NCBI GenBank assembly: GCA_040414675.1
Contig: JBEDUN010000093.1
Coordinates: forward strand, 1 to 64,000
Reading direction: 5' to 3'
Length of the DNA stretch: 64,000 bases
Origin: JARBAU01 sp040414675
GTDB taxonomy: Archaea > Thermoproteota > Nitrososphaeria > Nitrososphaerales > Nitrososphaeraceae
The notes under the pieces were generated by a model. It did not search any database. It was given only the letters and a program-made list of their open reading frames with translations, and was not told the DNA's origin. The stretch's first letter is position 1. Every line of letters starts with the position of its first letter. Shown here piece after piece: positions 27,611-36,869 of the stretch. A program made the translations under genes and the position numbers.

Positions 27611-29071
27611 TTGTTAGTATTGCTCAAGCAGTACTATGATGTTGCTATAATTGGGGGTGGTATCCTTGGTGCGTCGATTGCATATTTTATTTCTGCTTCC
27701 ACATCAAATAGTGTTATTTTGATTGAAGGGGAAAAAGAGATAGCTGTGCACGCGAGCAGTAGAAATACAGGTAAGGTTCACGCTCCATTTCTGTACGATC
27801 CTGTGAACAGAGGTCGGTTCGCAAGGGCTGCATATTTGGGGTACGAGATGCTGCGTGAATATTGTGGCATATTTGCGTTACCATTCAAGCAGGACGGTGT
27901 AATGTCGGTCGCTACCTATGAAAAAGGGATAGACGTTCTCCACAAGTATCTCAAATGGGGAACCTCTAATGGCTTGCAAAGTGACGAGCTATTTTTGATC
28001 GATAATAATACGCTCTCTAAGATTGAACCTAACATAAAATGTTTGTCAGCAATTTACTGTTCAAGAGATGCATCAGTCAATTACGGAACAATTGCTAGAC
28101 ATATTATACATGAAGCATCTGAATATGGTTGTACAGTAGCTAAGGGAATGAAAGTAATCAATGTAAATAGAATCAATAAGATGTGTGAAATCCAAATTAT
28201 GCCCACTTATCCGAGTGTTAGTTTGACACTAGATAGTTTGAGGAGATATAGTTCGGAAAATGAATTAAAAATAGAGGATTCTCTGAAATTTGACTTGTTT
28301 GAGGCGGGATCAAATTATCAAAGATCGGGCTTTAAGATCTATGTGAATTATCTGATTAATGCCGCAGGAGGAAATGCTGTCAACATTGCACATCAATTGA
28401 ATATAGCAAAAGAATACAATAATCTCTATTTTCGAGGTGAGTATTGGCGGGCCCCACAAGAATATCAAAGATTAACAAAACTAAGCATCTATTCAGTTCC
28501 AAGGTTCCCAGAGTTTCCATTTCTTGATCCACACTGGGTGGTTAAATATGATGGATCTAATGAGATCGGTCCGAATGCTGTCCCCGTGTTTAGTCCTTAT
28601 GGTTATGATTTGCAAACCAATTTGCATAGTTTTGTACCAAAGGTACTTGAACTTGCCAAAAACTCGGGTATTGCGAAACTTGTGCTAAACGGCAGATTCA
28701 TCTACTTGCTTGGAAGAGAATTATTAAGCTCTGTTTCCAAAACTGCAATGATAAATAGAGTAAGAAAATTCTTGCCCATTCTAAAACCTTCATTGTTTAC
28801 TCAACGAGGTACTGCTGGGATACGATCACTTTTAGTCGATAATCATGGCAAACTTCAACCAGAGTTGATTGAATTTAGAGATGAAAACTCACTTCATATT
28901 TTAAACTATAATTCACCAGGGGCTACAGGTGCCCTACCTATATCAGCAAGTATCGTTAGCCGATTGCTAAAGAACGGCGTACTACAATATAATAGAGATA
29001 ACCAAATTCGTAGAAAAGAGCAGTGGGATATCCACACGATTGATTCAAAATTGAACGGTGAACCGACATAG
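27611..29071 (+). CDS. lhgO: FAD-dependent L-2-hydroxyglutarate oxidase-like protein
   Basis: A 486-residue DAO-family flavoenzyme. The dinucleotide-binding motif GGGILGAS starts at about residue 15, followed by SSRNTGKVHAPFLYDP, the conserved LhgO-type substrate loop. NYGTIARHI, YFRGEYW and the C-terminal GIRSLLVD and NSPGATGALP are also typical. The enzyme oxidises L-2-hydroxyglutarate to 2-oxoglutarate, passing electrons to FAD and probably to the quinone pool. It starts at TTG 27611 or TTG 27620. It carries a roughly 60-residue insert (about 200-245: SVSLTLDSLRRYSSENE...) in the substrate domain. A related glycerol-3-phosphate or sarcosine-type oxidase cannot be ruled out. Confidence 0.82.
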   Translation: MLVLLKQYYDVAIIGGGILGASIAYFISASTSNSVILIEGEKEIAVHASSRNTGKVHAPFLYDPVNRGRFARAAYLGYEMLREYCGIFALPFKQDGVMSVATYEKGIDVLHKYLKWGTSNGLQSDELFLIDNNTLSKIEPNIKCLSAIYCSRDASVNYGTIARHIIHEASEYGCTVAKGMKVINVNRINKMCEIQIMPTYPSVSLTLDSLRRYSSENELKIEDSLKFDLFEAGSNYQRSGFKIYVNYLINAAGGNAVNIAHQLNIAKEYNNLYFRGEYWRAPQEYQRLTKLSIYSVPRFPEFPFLDPHWVVKYDGSNEIGPNAVPVFSPYGYDLQTNLHSFVPKVLELAKNSGIAKLVLNGRFIYLLGRELLSSVSKTAMINRVRKFLPILKPSLFTQRGTAGIRSLLVDNHGKLQPELIEFRDENSLHILNYNSPGATGALPISASIVSRLLKNGVLQYNRDNQIRRKEQWDIHTIDSKLNGEPT

Positions 29072-29298
29072 ATTATTAAACCTAAATCCAATACACATAT
29101 TTTTATTCAAAAAAACTAAAACCCAATATCTGCCTGACAAAGTTCGTGAAATTCAGTGTAGAATTTTGGCAGTGATGCCTCTGAAGAATGATGCTGCCCA
29201 AAACGGGAGACTGAAACCCTAACTGACTTTTTGACATACAAGAATCAACAAAATATGACAATTCCGCTTTTTACTATAAACCGATTGGAGTAGTAATC

Positions 29299-30492
29299 AT
29301 GCACTTCAGTGCCAACGAAAAAAGGTCTTTGATCTTTATATCTTCGGCACTCTCGATAACAAGTTTGATTTTAATCATTGCAATCGTAGCCAGATCCGAA
29401 TATATTGCACCCAAAGAGATTCTGTTAAATAATTCACATCAAAATGCCAAAGTCCACAGCTCTAAAAATTTTACAGCTGCTGCTCAGCTAGTTAACACTC
29501 CTCCGCCCATTCATCCTAAATCCAGTTCACAAAACCAAGATTCTAATTTTTCAGCATTTGATACCAGTAACTCATCCAACAGCCTTGGCAATTCAAATGG
29601 ATCCTTGACTAAAACAAATGCGTCTGCTGCAGCACTGAATGATTCACACAGCTCTAAAAATTTTACAGCTGCTGCTCAGCTAGTTAACACTCCTCCGCCC
29701 ATTCGTCCTAAATCCAGTTCACAAAACCCAGATCCTAATTTTTCAGCATTTGATACCAGCAACTCATCCAACAGCCTTGGCAATTCAAATGGATCCTTGA
29801 CTAAAACAAATACGTCTGCTGCAGCACTGAATGATTCACATTCAAATTTGCAGACTGTAGATCCCGCACAACTGCCCTTTGGATTCCAAGATGGTTCTAA
29901 TTCAAAGTCGAAGATGAATACCACTAGCAATGACGATAATACTGCAGCGGGTACAAGAGCTAGCCAGAGTGCAGAATCACTCATAGGCTCTATAATGAGC
30001 CCAAGGACCCTGCTATCTACGGCAATGAATGAGATTGGAAACAGTACAAAAAATAATGATGCAAAAAAAACGGAACAGGTTCAACTGGTCACCCCACATA
30101 CGTCCACAATTCTTCTATCGAATCAGCTGATTCCATCGAAGGATTACCTTTATCTGTACGATTCTATCGTTAAGGGGAATGTCACAGGTAATCTAGTAGC
30201 AAGGCTTCCTTGTAATTCGAATATGAAAAGCAGTGTTTTGATTTTAGCAGGCTACCTACCAAAGCTTAAACCAATCAGCGAGCAGGCACAGCCAATAAGT
30301 GGGATGTCAAGTCCCGGTTTTCAATGCATCTATGGATTAGAAATATCTCAGAATACTCTGTTACCTAGACCCAGTACCGTAAATAATACTATATTGGATC
30401 TTGCATTGTATAACCCAACCAAGCAATCTATTAGACTCCCACCCGGAAGTTCTGTGACAGTTAATCTATACGATTCTTCCAAGGCCATGTAA
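29299..30492 (+). CDS. Membrane-anchored surface protein with tandem 64-residue repeat
   Basis: One N-terminal transmembrane helix (about residues 11-33) anchors a long Ser/Asn/Thr-rich extracellular region. Residues 53-116 and 117-180 are near-identical copies (SSKNFTAAAQLVNTPPP...TKTNASAAALNDS), from a 192-bp duplication. The C-terminal 140 residues are more structured (STILLSNQLIPSKDYLYLYDS, LPPGSSVTVNLYDS) and have two cysteines. There are many N-x-S/T sites, fitting a glycosylated archaeal surface protein. No known family. It precedes another surface-protein gene on the same strand by 240 bases. Confidence 0.7.
   Translation: MHFSANEKRSLIFISSALSITSLILIIAIVARSEYIAPKEILLNNSHQNAKVHSSKNFTAAAQLVNTPPPIHPKSSSQNQDSNFSAFDTSNSSNSLGNSNGSLTKTNASAAALNDSHSSKNFTAAAQLVNTPPPIRPKSSSQNPDPNFSAFDTSNSSNSLGNSNGSLTKTNTSAAALNDSHSNLQTVDPAQLPFGFQDGSNSKSKMNTTSNDDNTAAGTRASQSAESLIGSIMSPRTLLSTAMNEIGNSTKNNDAKKTEQVQLVTPHTSTILLSNQLIPSKDYLYLYDSIVKGNVTGNLVARLPCNSNMKSSVLILAGYLPKLKPISEQAQPISGMSSPGFQCIYGLEISQNTLLPRPSTVNNTILDLALYNPTKQSIRLPPGSSVTVNLYDSSKAM
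29455..29838 (+). repeat. 192-bp tandem duplication
   Basis: 29455-29646 and 29647-29838 differ at only a handful of bases (for example CATCCT/CGTCCT and GCG/ACG). The copy length is a multiple of three, so the frame is kept. It must be recent. Confidence 0.92.
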
Positions 30493-30733
30493 TTTGAAAC
30501 AATTACGCAATTTTTTTGGAGGAACTTCTGCAGGCGCAAATACCATAGCATCCTTATTTCATTTTTCTTCATTTTTAACACCATCTGCTCATTCAACAAA
30601 TCAACGGCACAGATAGCAAGCTCTATTACTATAAGAATCGTACATGAGAAGTGATCTAAGAATAATATAGAAACTTACTAGAGGCTTAAGCTAAAAAATA
30701 AATATTTAGTACGAATGAACTGATAAATGTCGT

Positions 30734-32287
30734 ATGCGATCATTATTTGGCTTTAAAACTAAATCTGTAATTGTATTAATAGCCGTTTTATTTTTTGCTG
30801 GCTTTTTTGCCATCTATACGTCGGCATTGGGGAAGAGTGAATCTATTTCGTCAGATTCTAGCATGGGAACTTTTGGTAATTTAGGAAATCTTGGAAATCT
30901 TGGTAATTTAGGAAATCTTGGAAATGATTTAGCCAACAGTATAATCAATGCAGCAAAAGATAAGGTTAAAGAGGGGTGCACTGTCAACGGAGGTTCAACT
31001 GTTATTTCGTCGCAGAGCTCGAGCTCTTCATCAGGTTCATCGTCCATGATTAGCTCAAGTAGTAGCAATGGCAACAGTCAATCTGTAATATCTAATAATA
31101 ATGGTCATGGCAAATCGACAATATGTGGTGGCCAAGGAAATGATATTCTTAGTGGAGGTTCAGGGGATGACATGATATATGGCGGTAAAGGAAATGACAA
31201 GCTATTTGGAAATGCCGGCAATGATATACTTATTGGAGGACCAGGAGCTGATCATTTTGACTGTGGACCTGGCAACGACACCATTAAAGATTTCAATCCA
31301 TCAGAAGGAGATACCAAGACAAATGACTGCGAGAATGTGATATATGCTAATAGCAATGGACAATCCACAACATCAAGCCCAAAATCATATGGCTCAGAAC
31401 CAACATCAAATCCAATAACTAAGACGAAGCCAGCTATCGCAAACAACGTTACCAGTTCAGAGAATTCCATCATCAAACCTCTAAAACCAATAGTTCCTGC
31501 GGGTTCTGTGATGGCTCCCCAAAAAGAGACACCAGTGAAGCTAGCTTCGAAAAACACTTCGACAAAGTCACTTACACTAATAGCAGTGAACAAATCAAAG
31601 GTTACTAATGTCGTCCCGTCGACTTCGGATTCAATGAAGAACATATCCCAAGAAAGGAATTCCAATTCATCGATTCAAACTCATCTCGGTAATAATAGCA
31701 CAGCTAAAACAAATGCAACGAAAATTGCAGCTATTGCACAATCTTTGCTTCGGCCAATAAACATCACGACCGGTCTAGCCAATCCAGCTCCTCAATTTAG
31801 TCCATCACTCCTCAATATCAAGAGTGGACAAAAGGTTATTTGGTCCAATCCTGCGACAGTCCCTGATCCACATACCATAACGTTTGTCCTCAATAATCAA
31901 TCAGCTGTGTCCTTGATTATACCTTTAATAGTCTCAAATTCTTCACAAATTAAACCAGTTACTTCTGGAGAGAACAATATGCCTTTGATTAGGCATGACC
32001 CCGGTAAGCCAGCAACGCTGCTAGTAATTAACTCTAGAGCAATTGAACCTATAGTAATTGGCCAAAACGGACTAGCTTCTAAAATTGTCCAAAAGAATTC
32101 AACTGGATATTATAAAGTTCTTGGAACCGAAAAGTATATCAACTCTGGCTGGTTGTTGCCAAAAGGACTCGAAAGGGGTTATCCAGGTGCTTTGACCAGT
32201 TTCGAAGCAACCTTCTCTAAGCCGGGAATATATCATTATGCTGACGTCTTTCATCCTTGGATGAAAGGGACGATTATAGTGAATTGA
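30734..32287 (+). CDS. Secreted RTX-repeat protein with C-terminal cupredoxin-like domain
   Basis: The N-terminal signal or anchor helix (residues 8-28) is followed by a NLG repeat (FGNLGNLGNLGN) and a Ser-rich stretch. RTX-type Ca-binding nonapeptides come next (about residues 132-180: GGQGNDILSGGSGDDMIYGG...GGPGADHF). A long Ser/Thr/Asn linker leads to a cupredoxin-fold domain (about 355-517) with FSPSLLNIKSGQKVIW, PHTITF and FHPWMKGTIIVN. The blue-copper Cys position (three before His507) is Asp504, so a normal type 1 site is not expected. RTX repeats fold on binding Ca2+ outside the cell. Probably a surface or matrix protein; the role is unknown. Confidence 0.8.
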   Translation: MRSLFGFKTKSVIVLIAVLFFAGFFAIYTSALGKSESISSDSSMGTFGNLGNLGNLGNLGNLGNDLANSIINAAKDKVKEGCTVNGGSTVISSQSSSSSSGSSSMISSSSSNGNSQSVISNNNGHGKSTICGGQGNDILSGGSGDDMIYGGKGNDKLFGNAGNDILIGGPGADHFDCGPGNDTIKDFNPSEGDTKTNDCENVIYANSNGQSTTSSPKSYGSEPTSNPITKTKPAIANNVTSSENSIIKPLKPIVPAGSVMAPQKETPVKLASKNTSTKSLTLIAVNKSKVTNVVPSTSDSMKNISQERNSNSSIQTHLGNNSTAKTNATKIAAIAQSLLRPINITTGLANPAPQFSPSLLNIKSGQKVIWSNPATVPDPHTITFVLNNQSAVSLIIPLIVSNSSQIKPVTSGENNMPLIRHDPGKPATLLVINSRAIEPIVIGQNGLASKIVQKNSTGYYKVLGTEKYINSGWLLPKGLERGYPGALTSFEATFSKPGIYHYADVFHPWMKGTIIVN

Positions 32288-32457
32288 AGAATGGATAACA
32301 CAGTTTATACCAAGATCAGACAGTCGACGTTTGTTTAAATTCGAATCCTTGTCATACAGAAAATTTACTTTTCATAAGATTTCCTTCTGTTTGGGTATTA
32401 TTATCTGAGAGTAGATACAATTTTAAGCGACAATAACTTTTCGACCACTTGATTAGA

Positions 32458-32610
32458 GTGTCGGGGACGTCAAGTGAGGATAGCAAACTATGCCCGGCTT
32501 GCAACGAAGGCCATCTAAAACTTATTTACTTAAGTGATTCACTAAAACATTCTAAGGGATTAGAGTGGGCATTAGTATGTGATAAATGTGGAATTAGAGC
32601 TGAATTTTAA
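32458..32610 (+). CDS. Small zinc-ribbon protein
   Basis: A 50-codon frame starting GTG 32458: after SSEDSKL comes CPAC, then 26 residues later CDKCGIRAEF. Two CxxC knuckles about 26 residues apart make a zinc ribbon. Clean composition and such micro-proteins being common in this phylum support it. Partner and function are unknown. Confidence 0.6.
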   Translation: MSGTSSEDSKLCPACNEGHLKLIYLSDSLKHSKGLEWALVCDKCGIRAEF

Positions 32611-32976
32611 ATAAAACCAAATAAAACAGACTCATATAACTACATTCACAAGACTAATTAAATAGCTGACTAAAAATGTTCAATCGTCATCTTGTCTTTT
32701 AATTGAGGATTTGGTATTGCACAGACATTCAGCTCAAATAAATCGCTAACACTAATCGCTTAAAAGAAGCTGAAAAGGATTCAAATAACTAGATAACATG
32801 TCATCTTTCCAGTTCCAAGATAATAACGAAATTATTGTGCAAACTGTAAGAAGAACTCTAGATTTTTACTCTTCATATCTCATCGAACTCTAGTTCACTA
32901 GCTTTACGAAAAAGCAGCTGAGTTTGCTATTGTAGCATTGTACCACAATGGCATTTAATACCTAATTTTCTTATCT
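32611..32976. other. Intergenic stretch, no gene seen
   Basis: About 365 AT-rich bases between the zinc-ribbon gene and the end of the eS8 gene. No supported frame. Confidence 0.5.
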
Positions 32977-33363
32977 TTATTTACCCACAAGGACCGCGTT
33001 TACAACACCATCTTGACCAGGCCTCGAAACAACTCTGGCATGGCCTAATTCTGTTTCCAGTAGTGCTCCCTTACTAATCACCCCTCTTCGCTCATAATCT
33101 TTATTTGCAGTATTCTTTACTACATTAAGTATCTTCAATTTTGTGACCTTCTTTGATTTGGAATCTGCTACATTTGCAAATTCAGATGTCTTAAGCCCAG
33201 TTTTATGGTTACTGCCCCTTGTCCTTCGATTTACCGTCTTACTATTGCCTATTATTGCTTCGTTAGGATAGCGATCGATCTCATATTTCCTTCGACTCCT
33301 CATTGACACTATTCGTCCTCCAGTAAGCTTTCTTCCGGCAAGGTTTTCAATCGATTTTCGCAT
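32977..33363 (-). CDS. rps8e: Ribosomal protein eS8
   Basis: A 128-residue small-subunit protein of the archaeal/eukaryotic eS8 family: KLTGGRIVSMRSRRKYEIDRYP near the start (family RKxTGGR...R), TRGSNHKTGLKTSEFANV in the middle, and the C-terminal YERRGVISKGALLETELG-HARVVSRPGQDG. Highly basic, no insertions, normal length. It binds 16S rRNA. Transcribed alone. Its upstream region holds a hairpin (CCTCAT/ATGAGG near 33452-33470) that might be regulatory. Confidence 0.95.
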   Translation of the reverse strand: MRKSIENLAGRKLTGGRIVSMRSRRKYEIDRYPNEAIIGNSKTVNRRTRGSNHKTGLKTSEFANVADSKSKKVTKLKILNVVKNTANKDYERRGVISKGALLETELGHARVVSRPGQDGVVNAVLVGK

Positions 33364-33451
33364 TTTTCCTCTAAGTTGGATTGGTTCAATATTCCGTAAT
33401 TAAGACCTTTCTGTGTGCATTCAAAGCCGTAAGGTCGTTAGCTCCTCATGC

Positions 33452-33470
33452 ATTTATGAGGCTTTGTCAT
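33452..33470. promoter_or_regulatory. Hairpin upstream of eS8
   Basis: CCTCAT-GCATTT-ATGAGG, extended by AGC/GCT with one bulged base, about 85 bases before the eS8 start. It could be a leader structure or an operator; weak evidence. Confidence 0.25.
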
Positions 33471-33614
33471 ATCTAATTTATGTATAATTTAGTGACTCTA
33501 TTCGACGTGATTTTACCCAGTGCTAAAGGTGTAGTAATATCTGAATCTTAGGTCTTAAACTCAACTGTTGATCCTGTCTTGTAACCTAGCAATTATCCAT
33601 GCAAATTCCATTAT

Positions 33615-34148
33615 CTAAGATTTATTTTTATCAGTAGGTATCGATGACGAAATGACCAGCTTTTCCTTCATAGCGCTAAAATCTGAAATCCCAAAGTAAA
33701 TTTGAAATTTTTTAGTCGTTTTGTATATCTTAATTCTACCGACTTTTTCAAATTCGACAAAACCAACCTGAAGTAATTCCCGTACATGATCGTAGACCTG
33801 CGAACCACGTATTTGCAACAGACGCCTCGAATCGAGAGGCTGTTCATACGCAATATATGACAAAGTTCTTAACGCACCTGACGAAATAATCGGACGTTGA
33901 GCAAATTTTCTGACTAGAGGTGTATAATTGGACTTGACTTGTAGCACATAATTTCCATCATCTAATCGAGCTATCTCAATAGCTTTGAAAAGTGATCTAG
34001 TCTTATCGATAAGGGTCATGAGGATTCGAGATACCCGAGTTCTAGATGAGATTCCTGAAGCCATCACAATCTCGTCCAATGAGAGTGGCCTTCCAGATGA
34101 ATACAAAACTGTTTCAATTCTGGCAGTAATTTCATCTTCTGGTAGCAT
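33615..34148 (-). CDS. scpB: Segregation and condensation protein B
   Basis: A 177-residue tandem winged-helix protein. First wHTH: EDEITARIETVLYSSGRPLSLDEIVMASGIS; second: RPIISSGALRTLSYIAYEQPLDSRRLLQIRGSQVYDHVRELL, with the typical 'R-G-xxxxxxVxxLL' recognition helix. ScpB dimers bind ScpA and bridge the SMC ATPase in chromosome organisation. It follows scpA by 47 bases on the same strand, the classic pair. Length is normal. Confidence 0.92.
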   Translation of the reverse strand: MLPEDEITARIETVLYSSGRPLSLDEIVMASGISSRTRVSRILMTLIDKTRSLFKAIEIARLDDGNYVLQVKSNYTPLVRKFAQRPIISSGALRTLSYIAYEQPLDSRRLLQIRGSQVYDHVRELLQVGFVEFEKVGRIKIYKTTKKFQIYFGISDFSAMKEKLVISSSIPTDKNKS

Positions 34149-34195
34149 TTTAGATCACTTGAATGTTCCTGTACATAAATTTACACAAAAGCCTA

Positions 34196-34960
34196 TCATG
34201 TATTTCCCAACCGACTTATAATTATATCCTCAGCTTTCTCTTTATCGTCTAAATTGACAACTTGTTGTATTTCCACTTTTCCCTTCATGGCTAAATATAG
34301 AACTGCAAGAAAGTATCTCGCTACCTCAATGCGAGTCATTTTTGCAGAGAGGGAACTAAAAAGTATAGTTCCATCTGCATTAACTATGTCTAAAATAATT
34401 TGCTCTCGTTCTTGTAGAATTTGTTCTATCTTGATAAAATATTGATCAAAATTAAAAGTATCCAAAGAATTTAGTTCTAGGCTAGCTTTTACTGGTTTAG
34501 GACTGTTTAGCCTCACCAATATATTCTCAAGAAGGCCGAGCAAGTCTTCCAAACTCACAGGATAGGTGGGTTCAAATCTGTAGGGAATTTCCATAGGTTT
34601 CAGTTCTACAATTGGCATTGATAATGGAATTTCATCTGGTCGCTTTCTCTGCATCGCGACCTTTTCTAATCTAAATATACTTTCTACCTTAAGCCTGTGT
34701 ATCAGTGAAGAGGTCAGAGCAGCTACCCCACATAATCTTAAATCTCGTTTATCTGAATCATCAATTAACTTAACTAACATTTGAAGCAGGGACACAATGT
34801 CAATTTGCCAGATATCCTTCTTAATTATGAGTGATGGGTTAAAAAGCAGATTCAAAGGAGGGCTGGATATCTTCTTTTTGGTTTCCGCATTCGTCTCAGA
34901 TTGATGTACATCATCTAACTGATGGTCTGTATTGTGACCACGTTCTTCTGCGACAGGCAT
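34196..34960 (-). CDS. scpA: Segregation and condensation protein A (kleisin)
   Basis: A 254-residue kleisin. The N-terminal region has NPSLIIKKDIWQIDIVSLLQMLVKLID (family: 'L...KxxIDIxxI...L'), a middle helical part with basic residues, and a C-terminal winged-helix (about 175-250: DIVNADGTILFSSLSAKMTRIEVARYFLAVLYLAMKGKVEIQQ) that contacts the SMC head. It probably forms the archaeal condensin core with ScpB downstream and an SMC encoded elsewhere. Confidence 0.9.
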   Translation of the reverse strand: MPVAEERGHNTDHQLDDVHQSETNAETKKKISSPPLNLLFNPSLIIKKDIWQIDIVSLLQMLVKLIDDSDKRDLRLCGVAALTSSLIHRLKVESIFRLEKVAMQRKRPDEIPLSMPIVELKPMEIPYRFEPTYPVSLEDLLGLLENILVRLNSPKPVKASLELNSLDTFNFDQYFIKIEQILQEREQIILDIVNADGTILFSSLSAKMTRIEVARYFLAVLYLAMKGKVEIQQVVNLDDKEKAEDIIISRLGNT

Positions 34961-35216
34961 TTTATGTCTTTATTTGTATCTGACATTTTTATATGTCGCT
35001 AATCGATCTAGTTTCCGAGGACTACAGGCTATTTTGGACTGGCTTTAATTGGAGACTGCCTCCTGTGATAGTTTTTAATATTACCACAGGTTTGGTACTT
35101 GACAAAGACAAAAATTCGTATAAAATATTATACTAATATTACAGTGAATTGTTTTGAGTTCGAGTAAATATTTTGACGAGTTGATTTAAATACAGTGTAT
35201 GTGTTAAAGTCCATAA

Positions 35217-36455
35217 TTGGAACAACAAAAAAGTAGCCGAAAAGTACGGGCGGAAGTTAAGTTCCCATTGATACTAATTCATACCCCTTATGGATTAAGC
35301 TTTTTTGATAAGATAGCAGCTACCAGGCCTGCGAAATTTTATGCGAAATTTAATATATATTTGATGCCTCTTATCACAGCATTAGCAATATTTCTAATAG
35401 TTGGCTCAATGATGGTTTTATTCTCAAACGGAGTTGCTAGGGCAGGTGTTCGTGATGCCGGTCCTCAATCGAATCTACTGATACCTGGACTCAATCCGTA
35501 CCTCCCCTGGACGTATGGATGGATAGCACTTGTCATTACTATAATAGTTCATGAAGCTGGACATGGAATAGTGGCAAGGATATATGGTATAAAGGTAGAG
35601 TCGACCGGACTCGTTTTAATTCTGGGTATTCCCATTGGTGCATTCGTGAATATAGAACGGGAGGAACTATCTAGGACACCTCTTAAACAAAAAAGTGCCG
35701 TCCTTACTGCGGGGCCAATGAATAACATGATTCTTGCTGGTTTATGTCTCTTGGGTCTTTATTTGATAATTTCCAACCTGACCGTCTTGCCGGTTACAGG
35801 AGTCCCAAAATACGGCGTCCAAGTTTTGGGCGTTGGCGACGGAACTATAGCAAAGTCAATCGGACTTGTGAAGGGTTCTATAATCCAGAATATTGATGGG
35901 ACTCAAGTCAAAGATATTCAAGATCTCACTAGAATTTTGAAATCGAATTTGGGGACTAGCGTGACTATAGTGTGGAAGGATGAAAAGGGTACTTTGATAA
36001 CACACACCGCAAACTTGCCTAAAACCGTTGAACCAGATAAAGGTGTATTAGGTGTCACTATTACTAATGTTGCGCCTGATCCGAAGATGGTACTGAATCG
36101 TTACAAGGCAGCTTTTGGTTCGAATCCAATTGCACTATTACTTCCACCAACAATGGTACAAGGATCGGTTCCCTACTCGGATTTGATGGCTTCAAAGTAT
36201 TCTTCTAGCATGCTTGGAGAGGCATATCCAATAATCTCAAACTTTTTGTTTTGGCTCTGGTTTGTGAATTTTAATGTGGGTATTTTTAATGCACTGCCGA
36301 TTGGACCACTTGATGGAGGTCAGCTTTATAATTCACTGATTGAAGAAAAATTAAAAACTCGGACTAAGAGACTAAAAAATGCGTCGCTAATATTAAGTGC
36401 TGTAATGACAGCCATAGTGGTTGCTTCATTCCTTCTGCCTTGGGTATTTCGCTAA
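35217..36455 (+). CDS. Site-2-type intramembrane metalloprotease (M50) with PDZ domain
   Basis: A 412-residue polytopic protein. Zinc-binding HEAGH (in IVHEAGHGIVARIYG, about residue 110) lies in a transmembrane helix. The third zinc ligand is in LPIGPLDGGQLYNSL (about residue 360), matching the NPxPxLDG-type motif. A PDZ domain sits between (about 195-280: YGVQVLGVGDGTIAKSIGLVKGSIIQNIDGTQV). Such enzymes cleave membrane-bound substrates in regulated signalling. It starts with TTG; a TATA-like AT-rich stretch precedes it. It is divergent from scpA. Confidence 0.88.
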   Translation: MEQQKSSRKVRAEVKFPLILIHTPYGLSFFDKIAATRPAKFYAKFNIYLMPLITALAIFLIVGSMMVLFSNGVARAGVRDAGPQSNLLIPGLNPYLPWTYGWIALVITIIVHEAGHGIVARIYGIKVESTGLVLILGIPIGAFVNIEREELSRTPLKQKSAVLTAGPMNNMILAGLCLLGLYLIISNLTVLPVTGVPKYGVQVLGVGDGTIAKSIGLVKGSIIQNIDGTQVKDIQDLTRILKSNLGTSVTIVWKDEKGTLITHTANLPKTVEPDKGVLGVTITNVAPDPKMVLNRYKAAFGSNPIALLLPPTMVQGSVPYSDLMASKYSSSMLGEAYPIISNFLFWLWFVNFNVGIFNALPIGPLDGGQLYNSLIEEKLKTRTKRLKNASLILSAVMTAIVVASFLLPWVFR

Positions 36456-36869
36456 TTTGAGATAAAATTTATAGTCAATTAAATCTAGAAAAATGATCTC
36501 ACAAAAAGTTAGAATATAAAGATAATACATAAACATGCACATCTTTTAATAGGAGGCATCGACGAACTCATACTCCATAGGATAATCTGCTTGAATATCC
36601 CTACGGGCTAATGGCTTTCTGTATTTCACATTAGCCCGTGGATTCTAAATTTTCAGAGTCTGTATTAATAACTATTTTTCTTTTGACCAGTCTATACAGA
36701 TAGTGCTCATTCTCGAAATAGGAACGGGTTGAGTGCCATATGAGAGAACTCGTATGTATGGATTAAACAAATAAATTATGATCATAGTTGCCTTTCTTTC
36801 CAAATATCATGTCACCAACTAATAGATTCTATGATATTTTGCCATTCACACCATTAGAGGCTACACATA
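36456..36869. other. Intergenic region around the inverted repeat
   Basis: About 410 bases; apart from the hairpin at 36601-36641 no reading frame or RNA gene is seen. Confidence 0.5.
36601..36641. repeat. Strong intergenic inverted repeat (11-13 bp stem)
   Basis: ACGGGCTAATG (36603-36613) and CATTAGCCCGT (36629-36639) are perfect inverted copies around a 15-base loop; two more pairs, one wobble, extend the stem. It is much more GC-rich than its surroundings. It sits 145 bases after the protease stop and about 230 before wecB. No T-run follows, so it is not a simple terminator. Confidence 0.75.
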
